Shown here: positions 42,346-50,896 of the stretch, in pieces | Layout of the letters: each line of letters starts with the position of its first letter | Position numbering within the stretch: the stretch's first letter is position 1 | Position numbers and translations under genes: made by a program | Assembly (NCBI GenBank): GCA_964639245.1 | Contig: CAZXCU010000001.1 | Coordinates: 186,001-250,000, forward strand | Length of the DNA stretch: 64,000 bases | Direction: 5' to 3' | From: SB15 sp964639245 | Lineage (GTDB): Bacteria > Chloroflexota > Anaerolineae > Aggregatilineales > J027 | Notes under the pieces: model-generated | The model's database searches: none | What the model was told of the DNA's origin: nothing | What the model saw: only the letters and a program-made list of their open reading frames with translations

Positions 42346-44442
42346 TTACCCGGCAGGGATGAACTTGGATGCGTCGAAAATTTCCTCAAGGGGTGTGTTT
42401 AATGGCTGGCCTGTACCCTCTTCAACGGTAATTGACCAATCGGTGTAGGTGCAGGTATCGGGGTTGTCATGGGCGCTGGGGTTAAAAATTAACACATAGG
42501 CATGGGTGAATTGCGTGGTATCAACCGTGCCACGTTGTGCCAATTCAAAGACTCTGGCGGTGTCATTGGGCTGGTCAATCCCCACCACCAGAATTTCTAA
42601 ATCGGGCTGGTCAAGGGTAAAGGTGTAAATCCCTTTCTGACGAAGGAGCAAATAATCTGTGCCTAATTCCTGTACGCCGTTTTCACGCGGGAAAATTCGC
42701 CCTACCCCGTTGATATTGGCTTCCACCCGCACACGGTCAGGGAAACGTTCGCCCAGTGCATAATCAAGGAGGAGATTCCGCACCGCAAAGCGTTTCAGCA
42801 CATCTTGCGGCGAAACATTCAAAAAGGCCAAATATTCATAAAAGACATCCATGCCTTCATAATCCGCCACGTACTGCCAGAGCGTTTGAATCGACTCTAC
42901 GCCATGATCACGGGCAAGATTGTCAATGAGTGTCCATTCGGCATAAATGCGGTTGCTATACGAATCGGGACTGCTGCCCACGCATACATCAGGATATTGG
43001 AATAAGTCCACTGTGTAGGGGGTTGCGTCTTCGTCATCGGTAAAAGTTTGGGTTTCCATCCATGTGGAGGTGGCTTCATAGTACCAATTCAGGGAGTCGC
43101 CTAAATCGTATCCCTGCTGAATATTGTGGTGAAATTCATGGGCAACGGTTGCCCGCATGATGGGACGGGGAGAAGGTACACCCGCGAAATTGTTGTCGAT
43201 GACCAAAAAACTGTAGGCGGCGTAATTTTCTTCATTGGCAGAGTTGGGATTATCGCCAATCAGCCCTTCCGGTTGGGCATAGCCTAAGTAACCATCCTGC
43301 ACCAATTCGACCAGATACACGTCAAAACGGTCATCACCGCCTTCGCCACAATCCGGCGGGGGCAAAGGCCAACCCATTTGATTAATCTGAAAATCTAACA
43401 CCTGCTCGACAATTCGCTCGACTTCATCCACAAAATTCGGGGTTGCACCATCCCGCCCCGAATCGGTGTAATGGATAACAAAATTGGTAGTTTCGCGGGT
43501 CAATTCCGGGCCACTCAGAATCGGGCGGTCATAAAGTTGGCTGCAATCGGCAATTTCCATCTCGGCTTTGCTGGTCGAATCGGTTTCATAGAGAACCGCA
43601 AAGTACGCCCCGGTGTCCTGTGCTTCACCTAACATGACTTCAGGAACATCAATGCCCACCAGAATCGTAAATTGGCCTGTTCCTTCTTCATTGCAGCAGT
43701 CCGAGATGGCAATGGTGTAATCGCCATTCTGTTCAATTTCAAACGACAGAGCCGAATTGGTTCCCCCACCCGCATCATCGTCTTCGGCAAGAATATCCAC
43801 AAAATCAATATCGCCGAAGGAAACATAGGTATCAAAATCGCTGGATTCGGCATAGATATAGATGGTTTGTCCGACTTTTAAATCCCAAATGTCATAAAAT
43901 ACAATGCCAGAGTCGGCTTCTAGCACACCATTGATAGATTGAACATCTCCGGCAAGGGGGGATACCGGATTGGAAACCGCGACACCAGATTCCTCAAGCG
44001 GGGTAATGAGTTCATCACCGGTGGTTTCAGCGTTGCCCGTAATGACACGCGGGGCATTGATACCCACCAGCAGACGAAATTCCCCCACCGCTTTTTCATC
44101 ACAGCAGTCGGTGACGGAAAGGAGATAATCGCCACTTTCAGTAAACACGTATTTAAAAGCGGAATTGTAATTGTCCAAGCCATCCATTTCAGGGCTGTTG
44201 ATGTCGTCGTTGGCTGCTAAGACGGTTTCGGCGCTGGTATCACTCAAGAGGATAGTGGTGTCCATGTCATTCGATTCAGCATAGACGTAAAGGGTTGTTC
44301 CAGCCTGCATATCCGGGAGCGAATAGACAACGATGGGTTTTTCGGCGCTAACATTCCCGTACACTTGCTGGATACGTAGAGAATCTTGAGCGATAACCGA
44401 CAGGGGAAACAGCAAAAATAGGATGGCAAGGAAATACTTCAT
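42346..44442 (-). CDS. secreted HExxH metalloprotease with two N-terminal beta repeats
   Basis: A 698-residue exported protein. Signal peptide 1-19. Two PPC-like repeats (about 40-130 and 180-265) each end in a Cys-Cys pair followed by acidic residues (VTDCCDEKAVGEF, ISDCCNEEGTGQF). The protease region contains HEFHH (435-439) in ATVAHEFHHNIQQGYD, with E456 or E463 in NWYYEATSTWME as the likely third zinc ligand; this resembles the MXAN_6640/M6-like group. A C-terminal beta region (about 590-698) follows. GAGGA precedes the ATG. Function is inferred to be extracellular protein degradation. Confidence 0.8.
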   Translation of the reverse strand: MKYFLAILFLLFPLSVIAQDSLRIQQVYGNVSAEKPIVVYSLPDMQAGTTLYVYAESNDMDTTILLSDTSAETVLAANDDINSPEMDGLDNYNSAFKYVFTESGDYLLSVTDCCDEKAVGEFRLLVGINAPRVITGNAETTGDELITPLEESGVAVSNPVSPLAGDVQSINGVLEADSGIVFYDIWDLKVGQTIYIYAESSDFDTYVSFGDIDFVDILAEDDDAGGGTNSALSFEIEQNGDYTIAISDCCNEEGTGQFTILVGIDVPEVMLGEAQDTGAYFAVLYETDSTSKAEMEIADCSQLYDRPILSGPELTRETTNFVIHYTDSGRDGATPNFVDEVERIVEQVLDFQINQMGWPLPPPDCGEGGDDRFDVYLVELVQDGYLGYAQPEGLIGDNPNSANEENYAAYSFLVIDNNFAGVPSPRPIMRATVAHEFHHNIQQGYDLGDSLNWYYEATSTWMETQTFTDDEDATPYTVDLFQYPDVCVGSSPDSYSNRIYAEWTLIDNLARDHGVESIQTLWQYVADYEGMDVFYEYLAFLNVSPQDVLKRFAVRNLLLDYALGERFPDRVRVEANINGVGRIFPRENGVQELGTDYLLLRQKGIYTFTLDQPDLEILVVGIDQPNDTARVFELAQRGTVDTTQFTHAYVLIFNPSAHDNPDTCTYTDWSITVEEGTGQPLNTPLEEIFDASKFIPAG

Positions 44443-44478
44443 GCAAAATCCTCGAATATATTCATTTTAATTATAAGA

Positions 44479-44499
44479 AAATCCCACAGCGTGGGATTT
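44479..44499 (-). terminator. terminator of purA
   Basis: AAATCCCAC (44479-44487), 3-base loop, GTGGGATTT (44491-44499); on the minus strand a T-rich tail follows. Confidence 0.75.
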
Positions 44500-44515
44500 G
44501 AATTTTGGATGAATT

Positions 44516-45805
44516 TCAGCGCAAGATGGTATGTTCGCGCCCCGGCCCCACGCTGACTAAGGAAATCGGAATTTCAAGCTGCTGTTCAAGCCATTCCACA
44601 TATTGGCGGGCTTGGGCAGGGAGATCCTGCCATTGGGAAACGGACATGATGTCGGTTTGCCAGCCTTCAAAGGTGTGGTAGACGGGGGTTGCACGGCTAA
44701 AAAGCTGCTGGTCGGCAGGAAAATCTTCGCTGATTTGCCCGTCTAGGTTGTAAGCTGTTGCTACATGAATTTCTTTGAAGCGGCCTAAGATGTCAAGTTT
44801 CATGAGGGCGAGTTCGGTTATGCCGTTCACAGCAACCGCATATTTTAAAGCGACCAGATCGAGCCAACCGCAACGACGGGGACGGCCTGTGGTCGTGCCA
44901 AAATCGTCCCATGGGTTGCTGCCATCGCCACGCATGACTGAACCAATCTCGTTATCTTGTTCGGTGGGGAATGGGCCTGCCCCAACCCGTGTGCAGAAGG
45001 CTTTAGACACACCAATTACCCGGTCTACCTGCGAAGGGCCAAACCCCAGCCCCACCAATGCTCCGCCTGCGGTTGGATTGGAACTGGTCACAAAGGGATA
45101 ATTGCCATGATCAATATCAAGGAGCGTTGCCTGTCCGCCCTCAGCTAAAACATGCTGGCCTGCGCTGAGGGCATGATGAAGATACGCCCATCCTTCGACC
45201 AAATATGGGGCAAGCTGCTGGGCATGACGCACATAGTGGGCGGCATGTTCGGCGGGATTCAGGGTGGGGGCATGGTAAACATTGTGCAAAATCTGGTTGG
45301 CGTGTTCGATGGCTTGATAGATGGATTCCCCGAAATTTTCTGCGTCCCGCATAGCAGAAGCGCGGATACCATCACGGGAGAATTTGTCGGTGTAGGCTGG
45401 GCCAATTCCACGTCCTGTGGTGCCGATTTTTGAACCCCCTCGGGCGGCTTCTTGTGCGGCTTCCAGCGCTTGATGAGCCGGGGTGATAATGTGGGCGCTG
45501 GAGGAAATTTTTAGGCGCTGCGGAGAGACATCGACTCCCTGTGCAGCAAGGGTGTGCATTTCGGCTAACAGGCGTTCAGGATGAATAACCATGCCGCCGC
45601 CCATCAAGCTGACCACCCCATCCCGCAAAATGCCAGAGGGGATGAAATGAAGTTTATAGGTTTTGCCTGCCACATTCAGGGTATGTCCGGCATTGTCCCC
45701 GCCGTTGTAACGGGCAATCATATCAATGTTTTCGGCAAGCCAATCGGTGACTTTGCCTTTGCCTTCGTCGCCCCACTGCGCTCCAACTAAAATGGTGACT
45801 GGCAT
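44516..45805 (-). CDS. purA: adenylosuccinate synthetase
   Basis: A 429-residue enzyme joining IMP and aspartate with GTP to give adenylosuccinate, first committed step to AMP. Signatures: GAQWGDEGKGKVTDWLAE at the N-terminus (P-loop-like), RYNGGDNAGHTL with the catalytic His, GTTGRGIGPAYTDKF in the IMP site, and SKAFCTRVGAGPFPTE later. Length and motifs are full. It is monocistronic, divergent from the molybdoenzyme gene, with a 9-base dyad in the shared upstream region. Confidence 0.96.
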   Translation of the reverse strand: MPVTILVGAQWGDEGKGKVTDWLAENIDMIARYNGGDNAGHTLNVAGKTYKLHFIPSGILRDGVVSLMGGGMVIHPERLLAEMHTLAAQGVDVSPQRLKISSSAHIITPAHQALEAAQEAARGGSKIGTTGRGIGPAYTDKFSRDGIRASAMRDAENFGESIYQAIEHANQILHNVYHAPTLNPAEHAAHYVRHAQQLAPYLVEGWAYLHHALSAGQHVLAEGGQATLLDIDHGNYPFVTSSNPTAGGALVGLGFGPSQVDRVIGVSKAFCTRVGAGPFPTEQDNEIGSVMRGDGSNPWDDFGTTTGRPRRCGWLDLVALKYAVAVNGITELALMKLDILGRFKEIHVATAYNLDGQISEDFPADQQLFSRATPVYHTFEGWQTDIMSVSQWQDLPAQARQYVEWLEQQLEIPISLVSVGPGREHTILR

Positions 45806-45897
45806 ACTCTCTGTGTCTCCTACTGGGTTAAAGATATTTATAACTCTATTTTGGCGAAGATGAAAAAGAGAAATATTGGTAGGATTGCCATATCACA

Positions 45898-45922
45898 CAG
45901 ATTGATGGGTAGTATCAATCTG
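45898..45922. repeat. dyad CAGATTGAT-N7-ATCAATCTG
   Basis: Perfect 9-base arms in the divergent region between purA and the molybdoenzyme, 93 bases from the purA start. No T-run follows, so an operator is more likely than a terminator. Confidence 0.45.
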
Positions 45923-45994
45923 AAATTGTAATGTTTTCGTTATAAATTTGACGAATGATAGTGAAAAAAGATGGTGGGTAGGATTGGTGTAGGT

Positions 45995-47599
45995 ATGCGA
46001 ACAAAAATTTTGTTGGGAGGCTTGTTAGGGCTGCTGGTGACGGCTGCGCTGCTGGCAGTGTCGTATGCGGCTTCAATGGAAAAAACATTCGGCTTTCCCT
46101 ATGTGGCGTATGATGTGTTTGACCAGTTGGCACGGGTGCTGCCCGGCGATTTGCTGACCTTTGGCATTGATACGATGGTGGATGCAATTATCGCGCTGAA
46201 CGTGGGCGAAACCGACGACACCGCCAAATTTGCCGAACGCTGGATGGCTAATTTCATGCTGCTGGGCGGTGGAATTGGGATTGGCGCATTGTTTTTTGCT
46301 TTTAAGGATGCGGTTTTCAAAGCAAAATCCGAATTTCCCATTTATGGCTTGGGAATCGGGTTTGTCATCGGGGTGGTGATGGCGGGACTGAGTCTGGATG
46401 TGAATGTCTCCTCAACGGCTGATGAAACCGCCCGCACGATTTGGATTGTAGGGTTGTTCATGTTGTGGGGGGTGGTCTTAAATTGGGTGTATGACCGTTG
46501 GCAGCAACTTCCTACAGCCCCAACCACCGCTAACCTATCTGACCCCACGCGCCGTCAATTTCTGGTACAGGTGGGGGGGGCAACCGCAACCATCACGCTG
46601 GTTGGGGCAGGTCTAGCAGAATTACTGAAAGATGAAGTGGTGATTCAAGGCGGGGATATCGATATTTCCACTGCCCGCGATACGACTCTGCTCACCTTTG
46701 ACCCTGCACCCGGCACCCGTCCTGAATATACCCCGCTTGAAGACCATTATCGGATTGATATTAATTCGGGGCGACCCCCTGCAATTGACGAAGCCGATTG
46801 GCGGTTAAAAATTGACGGGTTGGTGAACAATCCAATGGAACTGACGCTGGAACAAATTCGTACCAATTACGAACCGGTGTATCAATTTGTTACCCTGTCG
46901 TGTATTTCTAACCGTGTGGCCGGCGACCTCATTAGCACGACGCGCTGGACGGGGGTACCGCTGTATGTGATTCTGGAACAACTTGGCCTCAAGGAAAATG
47001 CGACTCATTTGCTGGTGAAATCGGCAGATAATTTTTTTGAATCGGTGGATCTTGAGGTGGTTAAAAATGACGAACGGGTGATGCTGGCCTATGAATGGGA
47101 CGGCGTGCCTTTGCCGGAGCGTCACGGCTTTCCTTTGCGAATTTATATCCCTGACCGTTACGGCATGAAACAACCCAAATGGATTACCGAAATGACCGTA
47201 ACGGATGAATGGGAAGCGGGCTACTGGGTGCGGCGCGGCTGGAGTCGGGAAGCGATGGTACGGGCAACTTCGGTGGTGGATACCGTCGCAACGAATGATG
47301 TGTATGAGCAGGACGGTCAGCAAGTTGTCCCGGTGGGCGGGATTGCTTATGCAGGCGCACGCAGCATCAGCAAAGTGGAAGTGCGGGTAGACGAGGGCGA
47401 ATGGCAAGAGGCGATGCTCCGCACGCCGCTTTCGCAAACCACATGGGTGCTGTGGCGCTACGATTGGCCTTTTGCGGCGGGCGAACATACCTTTGAGGTA
47501 CGCTGTGTGGACGGGGCAGAGACACCCCAAATTGAAACCAGCGAAGGCGTGCGCCCCGACGGAGCAACCGGTATTCATCGCCGTAAGGCCAGTGTGTAA
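45995..47599 (+). CDS. membrane molybdopterin-dependent oxidoreductase (sulfite oxidase fold) with internal Tat motif
   Basis: A 534-residue protein. Four membrane helices (about 4-24, 86-103, 115-134, 148-165) precede a twin-arginine motif TRRQFLVQVGG (RR at 186-187) and a fifth helix (191-209). The molybdopterin domain (about 250-420) has the molybdenum-ligating Cys C303 in VTLSCISNRVAGDLIS and the substrate/cofactor segments TRWTGVPLYVIL and PLRIYIPDRYGMKQPKW; a dimerisation-type beta domain follows. The catalytic part should lie outside the membrane after Tat export. Substrate unknown. Start: ATG at 45995 places the first helix directly after a short basic end; ATG at 45971 is an alternative. 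Confidence 0.85.
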   Translation: MRTKILLGGLLGLLVTAALLAVSYAASMEKTFGFPYVAYDVFDQLARVLPGDLLTFGIDTMVDAIIALNVGETDDTAKFAERWMANFMLLGGGIGIGALFFAFKDAVFKAKSEFPIYGLGIGFVIGVVMAGLSLDVNVSSTADETARTIWIVGLFMLWGVVLNWVYDRWQQLPTAPTTANLSDPTRRQFLVQVGGATATITLVGAGLAELLKDEVVIQGGDIDISTARDTTLLTFDPAPGTRPEYTPLEDHYRIDINSGRPPAIDEADWRLKIDGLVNNPMELTLEQIRTNYEPVYQFVTLSCISNRVAGDLISTTRWTGVPLYVILEQLGLKENATHLLVKSADNFFESVDLEVVKNDERVMLAYEWDGVPLPERHGFPLRIYIPDRYGMKQPKWITEMTVTDEWEAGYWVRRGWSREAMVRATSVVDTVATNDVYEQDGQQVVPVGGIAYAGARSISKVEVRVDEGEWQEAMLRTPLSQTTWVLWRYDWPFAAGEHTFEVRCVDGAETPQIETSEGVRPDGATGIHRRKASV

Positions 47600-47695
47600 A
47601 GACCATCTATTTTTATAAACGAGTCTCGTAGAAAAATGAACCGGGCGTAGGCCACACAAGTTTATCGGCTTGAAGTCCCTTGCCCTGCCCCTAAG

Positions 47696-47727
47696 AAAAT
47701 CCCTCCCTGCAAGAGGGATTTTTTATT
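47696..47727 (+). terminator. rho-independent terminator
   Basis: AAAATCCCTC (47696-47705) and GAGGGATTTT (47713-47722) with a T-rich tail. The 97 bases between the molybdoenzyme stop and this hairpin hold nothing recognisable. Confidence 0.85.
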
Positions 47728-47738
47728 GTTGTTTTCTA

Positions 47739-47772
47739 TTAGCACTTTTTCATAGAACTCTTAGCACTTTTT
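47739..47772 (+). promoter_or_regulatory. 22-bp-spaced direct repeats TTAGCACTTTTT
   Basis: Two identical 12-base copies at 47739-47750 and 47761-47772, two helical turns apart; the second covers the -35 region of the promoter. This is the geometry of SARP-type activator sites. Confidence 0.5.
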
Positions 47773-47790
47773 TGAATTTTAGGGTATACT
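47761..47790 (+). promoter_or_regulatory. promoter of the SARP-like regulator gene
   Basis: TATACT at 47785-47790 with TTAGCA 18 bases upstream as a weak -35 box, as expected for an activator-dependent promoter. The ATG is 63 bases downstream. Confidence 0.5.
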
Positions 47791-47852
47791 AAAGTAGACT
47801 GTGTGTACAAGTTTAATTTATCTCAAGAAGATGTAGGGTAGGAGACCTTGGT

Positions 47853-49754
47853 ATGGGAAGAACATCCAAATCAAAACTGATTACTTTAGAACCATATGCC
47901 CATGAGTATTATCTGACCGGAAAACATGAGGAACTCCTCATTGCATGGGAAGAAAGCTCGACCAGTGACAAATATAAAGCCCCGGAAACCGTCTATTTCG
48001 TAGCACGGGTGTATATTTTTCGAGGAAAATATGTGACGGCTTTAAATATTCTGGAATATGCTAACGAGGGGTATAAACGTCAAGAAAATGGTGTCGGACT
48101 GGCGCGGGTCGCTTTGGCGCAGGCGGATATTTTTTATCATGAGTCGAATCTGGACTTGGCGATTCAATATATCCAGCGCAGTTTGACCATGACCGATGAT
48201 ACCAAAGTGTGGGGCGAAGCCAACCTGCTCTGGGGCGAAGCCATGACCTTGGTCGATGCGAAAAAGGCCATGCAGCATTACAACGAAGCATGGAAATTGT
48301 TAAAGGAGGCTTCTACCCAAGATAAAAAGTATGGATATTATGCTGCCCAAGCCAGTTTGCGGTTAGCCAATATTGCCTTCATGCGCAACGATGATGCAGT
48401 AGCCCAAACCGCCCAAGAACATGCGCGGTTGATGCTGGCAAATATGGACGACTCGCTGGTTTCCCCATTGACCGTTATGCAAATGGCAAACCAGATGATG
48501 CAAAGCGGCGATTTCGAGAAGGCATGGAAATATACTTCGCAGATTGACCTGAACAAGTATGAAAGCCCAACCCTAGATGCACGGATTCATACTGTCAAAG
48601 CGTATATGGCGTGGCTGTGTAACGATGATACAGTTGCATGGCGGGAAATCACCCCGGTGTTGAAAACCGCCCTTGATAACGAACATGTGAAAGGGCTTAT
48701 CCGCGTTGCCCACACGCATCTTTTGCTGTCTCAATATGATTTTGAGCAAGCCATGCTCGTGGCAGAAGGGGGCGTGGCATTGTCAAGTGAAAACCCGCTC
48801 TTAAAAAGCCGTTTTGAAGTTTTAATTGCCTGTATTCTTGCGCTGTCCAACCAAGTGGATGAGACAACACTTGCGACGATGGAAGAAATGCTGACGTATT
48901 TCAAAGAGAATTTCTTTCGGATGGAAATTCTGCAAGCGCTGCTGGTGGCGGCGTGGGTTGCGAAAATGCTCGGCAACACGGAAAAAACGAGTCTTTATTT
49001 GCAAGAACTCGTCAAAAGCTGCTACCGTTCTGGCAATGTAAGTCACATTCACCGTTATTGGCAGATGGCCTACCCATATATCTCGGATGAATGGGATGCG
49101 GTTGAAGGGGTGGAAAAAATTAACGAAGCGCTCCAGAACTTTGAAAAGCGTTTTACCATCGGGATTAATTTACAAAAAGAACGGCTGATGGGCTTTGGGT
49201 ATCCCACCTTATGGCGAGGAAAACGTAAAATTCTGCGCGGAGAAGTACGGGCGAAATATTTGCTGTATATGATTGAGGCCGATGATCAAACCGCTTCCCG
49301 CGAAGAAATTCTGGAGCTATTGTGGCCTGACGCGCCGTTAAATGTGGCGATTCGCAATTTTGGAACCCTGCGAGCAGAAATTAAGGAACAACTAGCGGGA
49401 GGGTTGCCTACCTATGAGGAGGGGCGGTATACCCTACCAGAAAATTTCCCGACTTACTATGATGTCCGTGCTTTTCAGGAAGCCATTGATTTGTCTAAAC
49501 GTTATGACCACCCGTCTTACCGATTGGTGTACTTGATGCGGGCGATTGACTTGTATCAAAACCACTTTGCGAACGGGATTACGGGCAAGTTTGTGTATGA
49601 AAAAGCCAAGCACTATTATTACATTGTTCAGCTTCTCATTGAGGATGCCATCCAATTGGCTGAACAAACTGGACGGAGTGCTTTGAAGGAACGGTTGGCA
49701 GAAAAACGCCAATGGTTGTTAGATAACCCGCCAGTGGAGCGCTTCCCCCGCTAA
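47853..49754 (+). CDS. TPR protein with C-terminal SARP/BTAD-like DNA-binding region
   Basis: A 633-residue regulator. Residues 10-430 are helical repeats of TPR type (for example YFVARVYIFRGKYVTALNILEYA and LARVALAQADIFYHESNLDLAIQYIQ). Residues 446-530 form an OmpR/SARP-like winged helix with ASREEILELLWPDAPLNVAIRNFGTLRAEI cut across its recognition helices, and residues 535-625 resemble a BTAD domain. Classic SARPs have the winged helix at the N-terminus, so the order is reversed. TAGGAGA precedes the ATG. Direct repeats in its promoter suggest self-regulation. Its 3' end overlaps the convergent dehydrogenase gene by 36 bases. Confidence 0.82.
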   Translation: MGRTSKSKLITLEPYAHEYYLTGKHEELLIAWEESSTSDKYKAPETVYFVARVYIFRGKYVTALNILEYANEGYKRQENGVGLARVALAQADIFYHESNLDLAIQYIQRSLTMTDDTKVWGEANLLWGEAMTLVDAKKAMQHYNEAWKLLKEASTQDKKYGYYAAQASLRLANIAFMRNDDAVAQTAQEHARLMLANMDDSLVSPLTVMQMANQMMQSGDFEKAWKYTSQIDLNKYESPTLDARIHTVKAYMAWLCNDDTVAWREITPVLKTALDNEHVKGLIRVAHTHLLLSQYDFEQAMLVAEGGVALSSENPLLKSRFEVLIACILALSNQVDETTLATMEEMLTYFKENFFRMEILQALLVAAWVAKMLGNTEKTSLYLQELVKSCYRSGNVSHIHRYWQMAYPYISDEWDAVEGVEKINEALQNFEKRFTIGINLQKERLMGFGYPTLWRGKRKILRGEVRAKYLLYMIEADDQTASREEILELLWPDAPLNVAIRNFGTLRAEIKEQLAGGLPTYEEGRYTLPENFPTYYDVRAFQEAIDLSKRYDHPSYRLVYLMRAIDLYQNHFANGITGKFVYEKAKHYYYIVQLLIEDAIQLAEQTGRSALKERLAEKRQWLLDNPPVERFPR

Positions 49755-50723
49755 AAATCGCACCACTTCGGCATAATCAGCGCGGCGGTCAGGGATGCCT
49801 GTACCGCCCGCAATATGCGGGGTCAAAATTAAATTGGTCAGGCTGTGGCGGGCAGCCTTCACCAATGGATGATCGAGCGGGAGGGGTTCATATTCAAAAG
49901 TATCGAGGGCAGCCCCAGCGATTTTTCCCAGTTGCAGCGCTGTCAGTAAGTCCATTTCATGAAGGGTGCTGCCGCTGCCCGCATGAACCAAAAAACTGCC
50001 GGTTTTCATCTGTTCAAAAACCCCCTTGTTCAACCTTAAATCTGTGAGAGTGCTGTAGGGGAGTAAATTCACCAGAATATCCGCTTGGGTGATGCAGGTT
50101 TCAAAATTGGCATAGGTGAGGTGGAGCATTTTTTCGACTTCGGGCGGGTAAGGGGTGCGTTTGTGATACAAAATTTGAGCAGGTAAAAAAGCTGCCACGC
50201 GCCGCGTAAATTCCACCCCGATTTCTCCCATGCCAAGGATTGCAAGGGTTTTGTCCCGTACCTGCTGAATTTTGTCAAAACGAGTCCAATTATAGCGGAA
50301 GGTGTTTTCATCGGTACGGGCAGGCGGAAGTTGAGAGCGAGATGAGAAAATCAAATGTTGGGTTTCGTTGAAGCGTTTGAGGAGCGCCAATAATTGTAAA
50401 ATAAGATGTTCGGCAACGGCCATCGTGCCGTCAATGGGCTGACAGGACACCCCAATCCCGCGTGCTTGGCAGTCGACCAAATCAATGTCATCTACCAGCG
50501 AACCCAAACGGACAATCAGTTTGAGATGGGGAGCAGCCGCCAGGATTTCGGCAGACAGCGTTCCTCGCCGTTCAGAAATAATAAATTCGATAGGGGCAAG
50601 CTCAAGCGCAATCTTGGCAAAGTCGGGTGGGTGCATGGTCACAGTGAGGTTGGGCGGGGCAGCATCGAGGGCAGATTTTTGGTGACGCAGGCTGCGTTGG
50701 GTGAGCCAGAGCAAATGAGGCAT
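49719..50723 (-). CDS. D-isomer-specific 2-hydroxyacid dehydrogenase family protein, atypical active site
   Basis: A 334-residue Rossmann-fold protein. The NAD-binding motif GMGEIGVEFTRRVAAF and the catalytic-loop segment DTFEYEPLPLDHPL with LTPHIAGGTG supply the conserved Glu and His. The substrate-binding Arg, normally in a segment like NxARGxxVDE, is missing: here the protein reads VHAGSGSTLHE. Activity on ordinary 2-hydroxyacids is therefore uncertain. ATG at 50723 has AGGA seven bases upstream. The gene is convergent with and overlaps the SARP-like gene. Confidence 0.82.
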   Translation of the reverse strand: MPHLLWLTQRSLRHQKSALDAAPPNLTVTMHPPDFAKIALELAPIEFIISERRGTLSAEILAAAPHLKLIVRLGSLVDDIDLVDCQARGIGVSCQPIDGTMAVAEHLILQLLALLKRFNETQHLIFSSRSQLPPARTDENTFRYNWTRFDKIQQVRDKTLAILGMGEIGVEFTRRVAAFLPAQILYHKRTPYPPEVEKMLHLTYANFETCITQADILVNLLPYSTLTDLRLNKGVFEQMKTGSFLVHAGSGSTLHEMDLLTALQLGKIAGAALDTFEYEPLPLDHPLVKAARHSLTNLILTPHIAGGTGIPDRRADYAEVVRFLAGEALHWRVI

Positions 50724-50754
50724 CAAAAAATCCTGTTTTTGGCGAGAAAAGCGT

Positions 50755-50783
50755 TTGACATTGGATATTCTGCAAACTATACT
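50755..50783 (+). promoter_or_regulatory. near-consensus promoter of the rpsA-rpsU-infA cluster
   Basis: TTGACA, 17-base spacer, TATACT: eleven of twelve positions match the sigma-70 consensus. The predicted leader is about 107 bases. Confidence 0.75.
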
Positions 50784-50896
50784 ACTCCAAGTTTAGCAAT
50801 TGAGCTTTTGTACACAAACGGCATTCGCAGCGCGAGCGCCGATTTTTTACTGTGTCTCCGCATCGCAAGTTGATTAGTTTTGGGTTTAACACTGCA

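Noticed and set aside
47600..47695. Possible tRNA or small RNA after the molybdoenzyme gene
   Set aside because: No cloverleaf, anticodon arm or conserved TTCGA box can be drawn.
47739..47772. CIRCE-like element (TTAGCAC)
   Set aside because: The two copies are direct repeats, not inverted, and there is no GAGTGCTAA arm.
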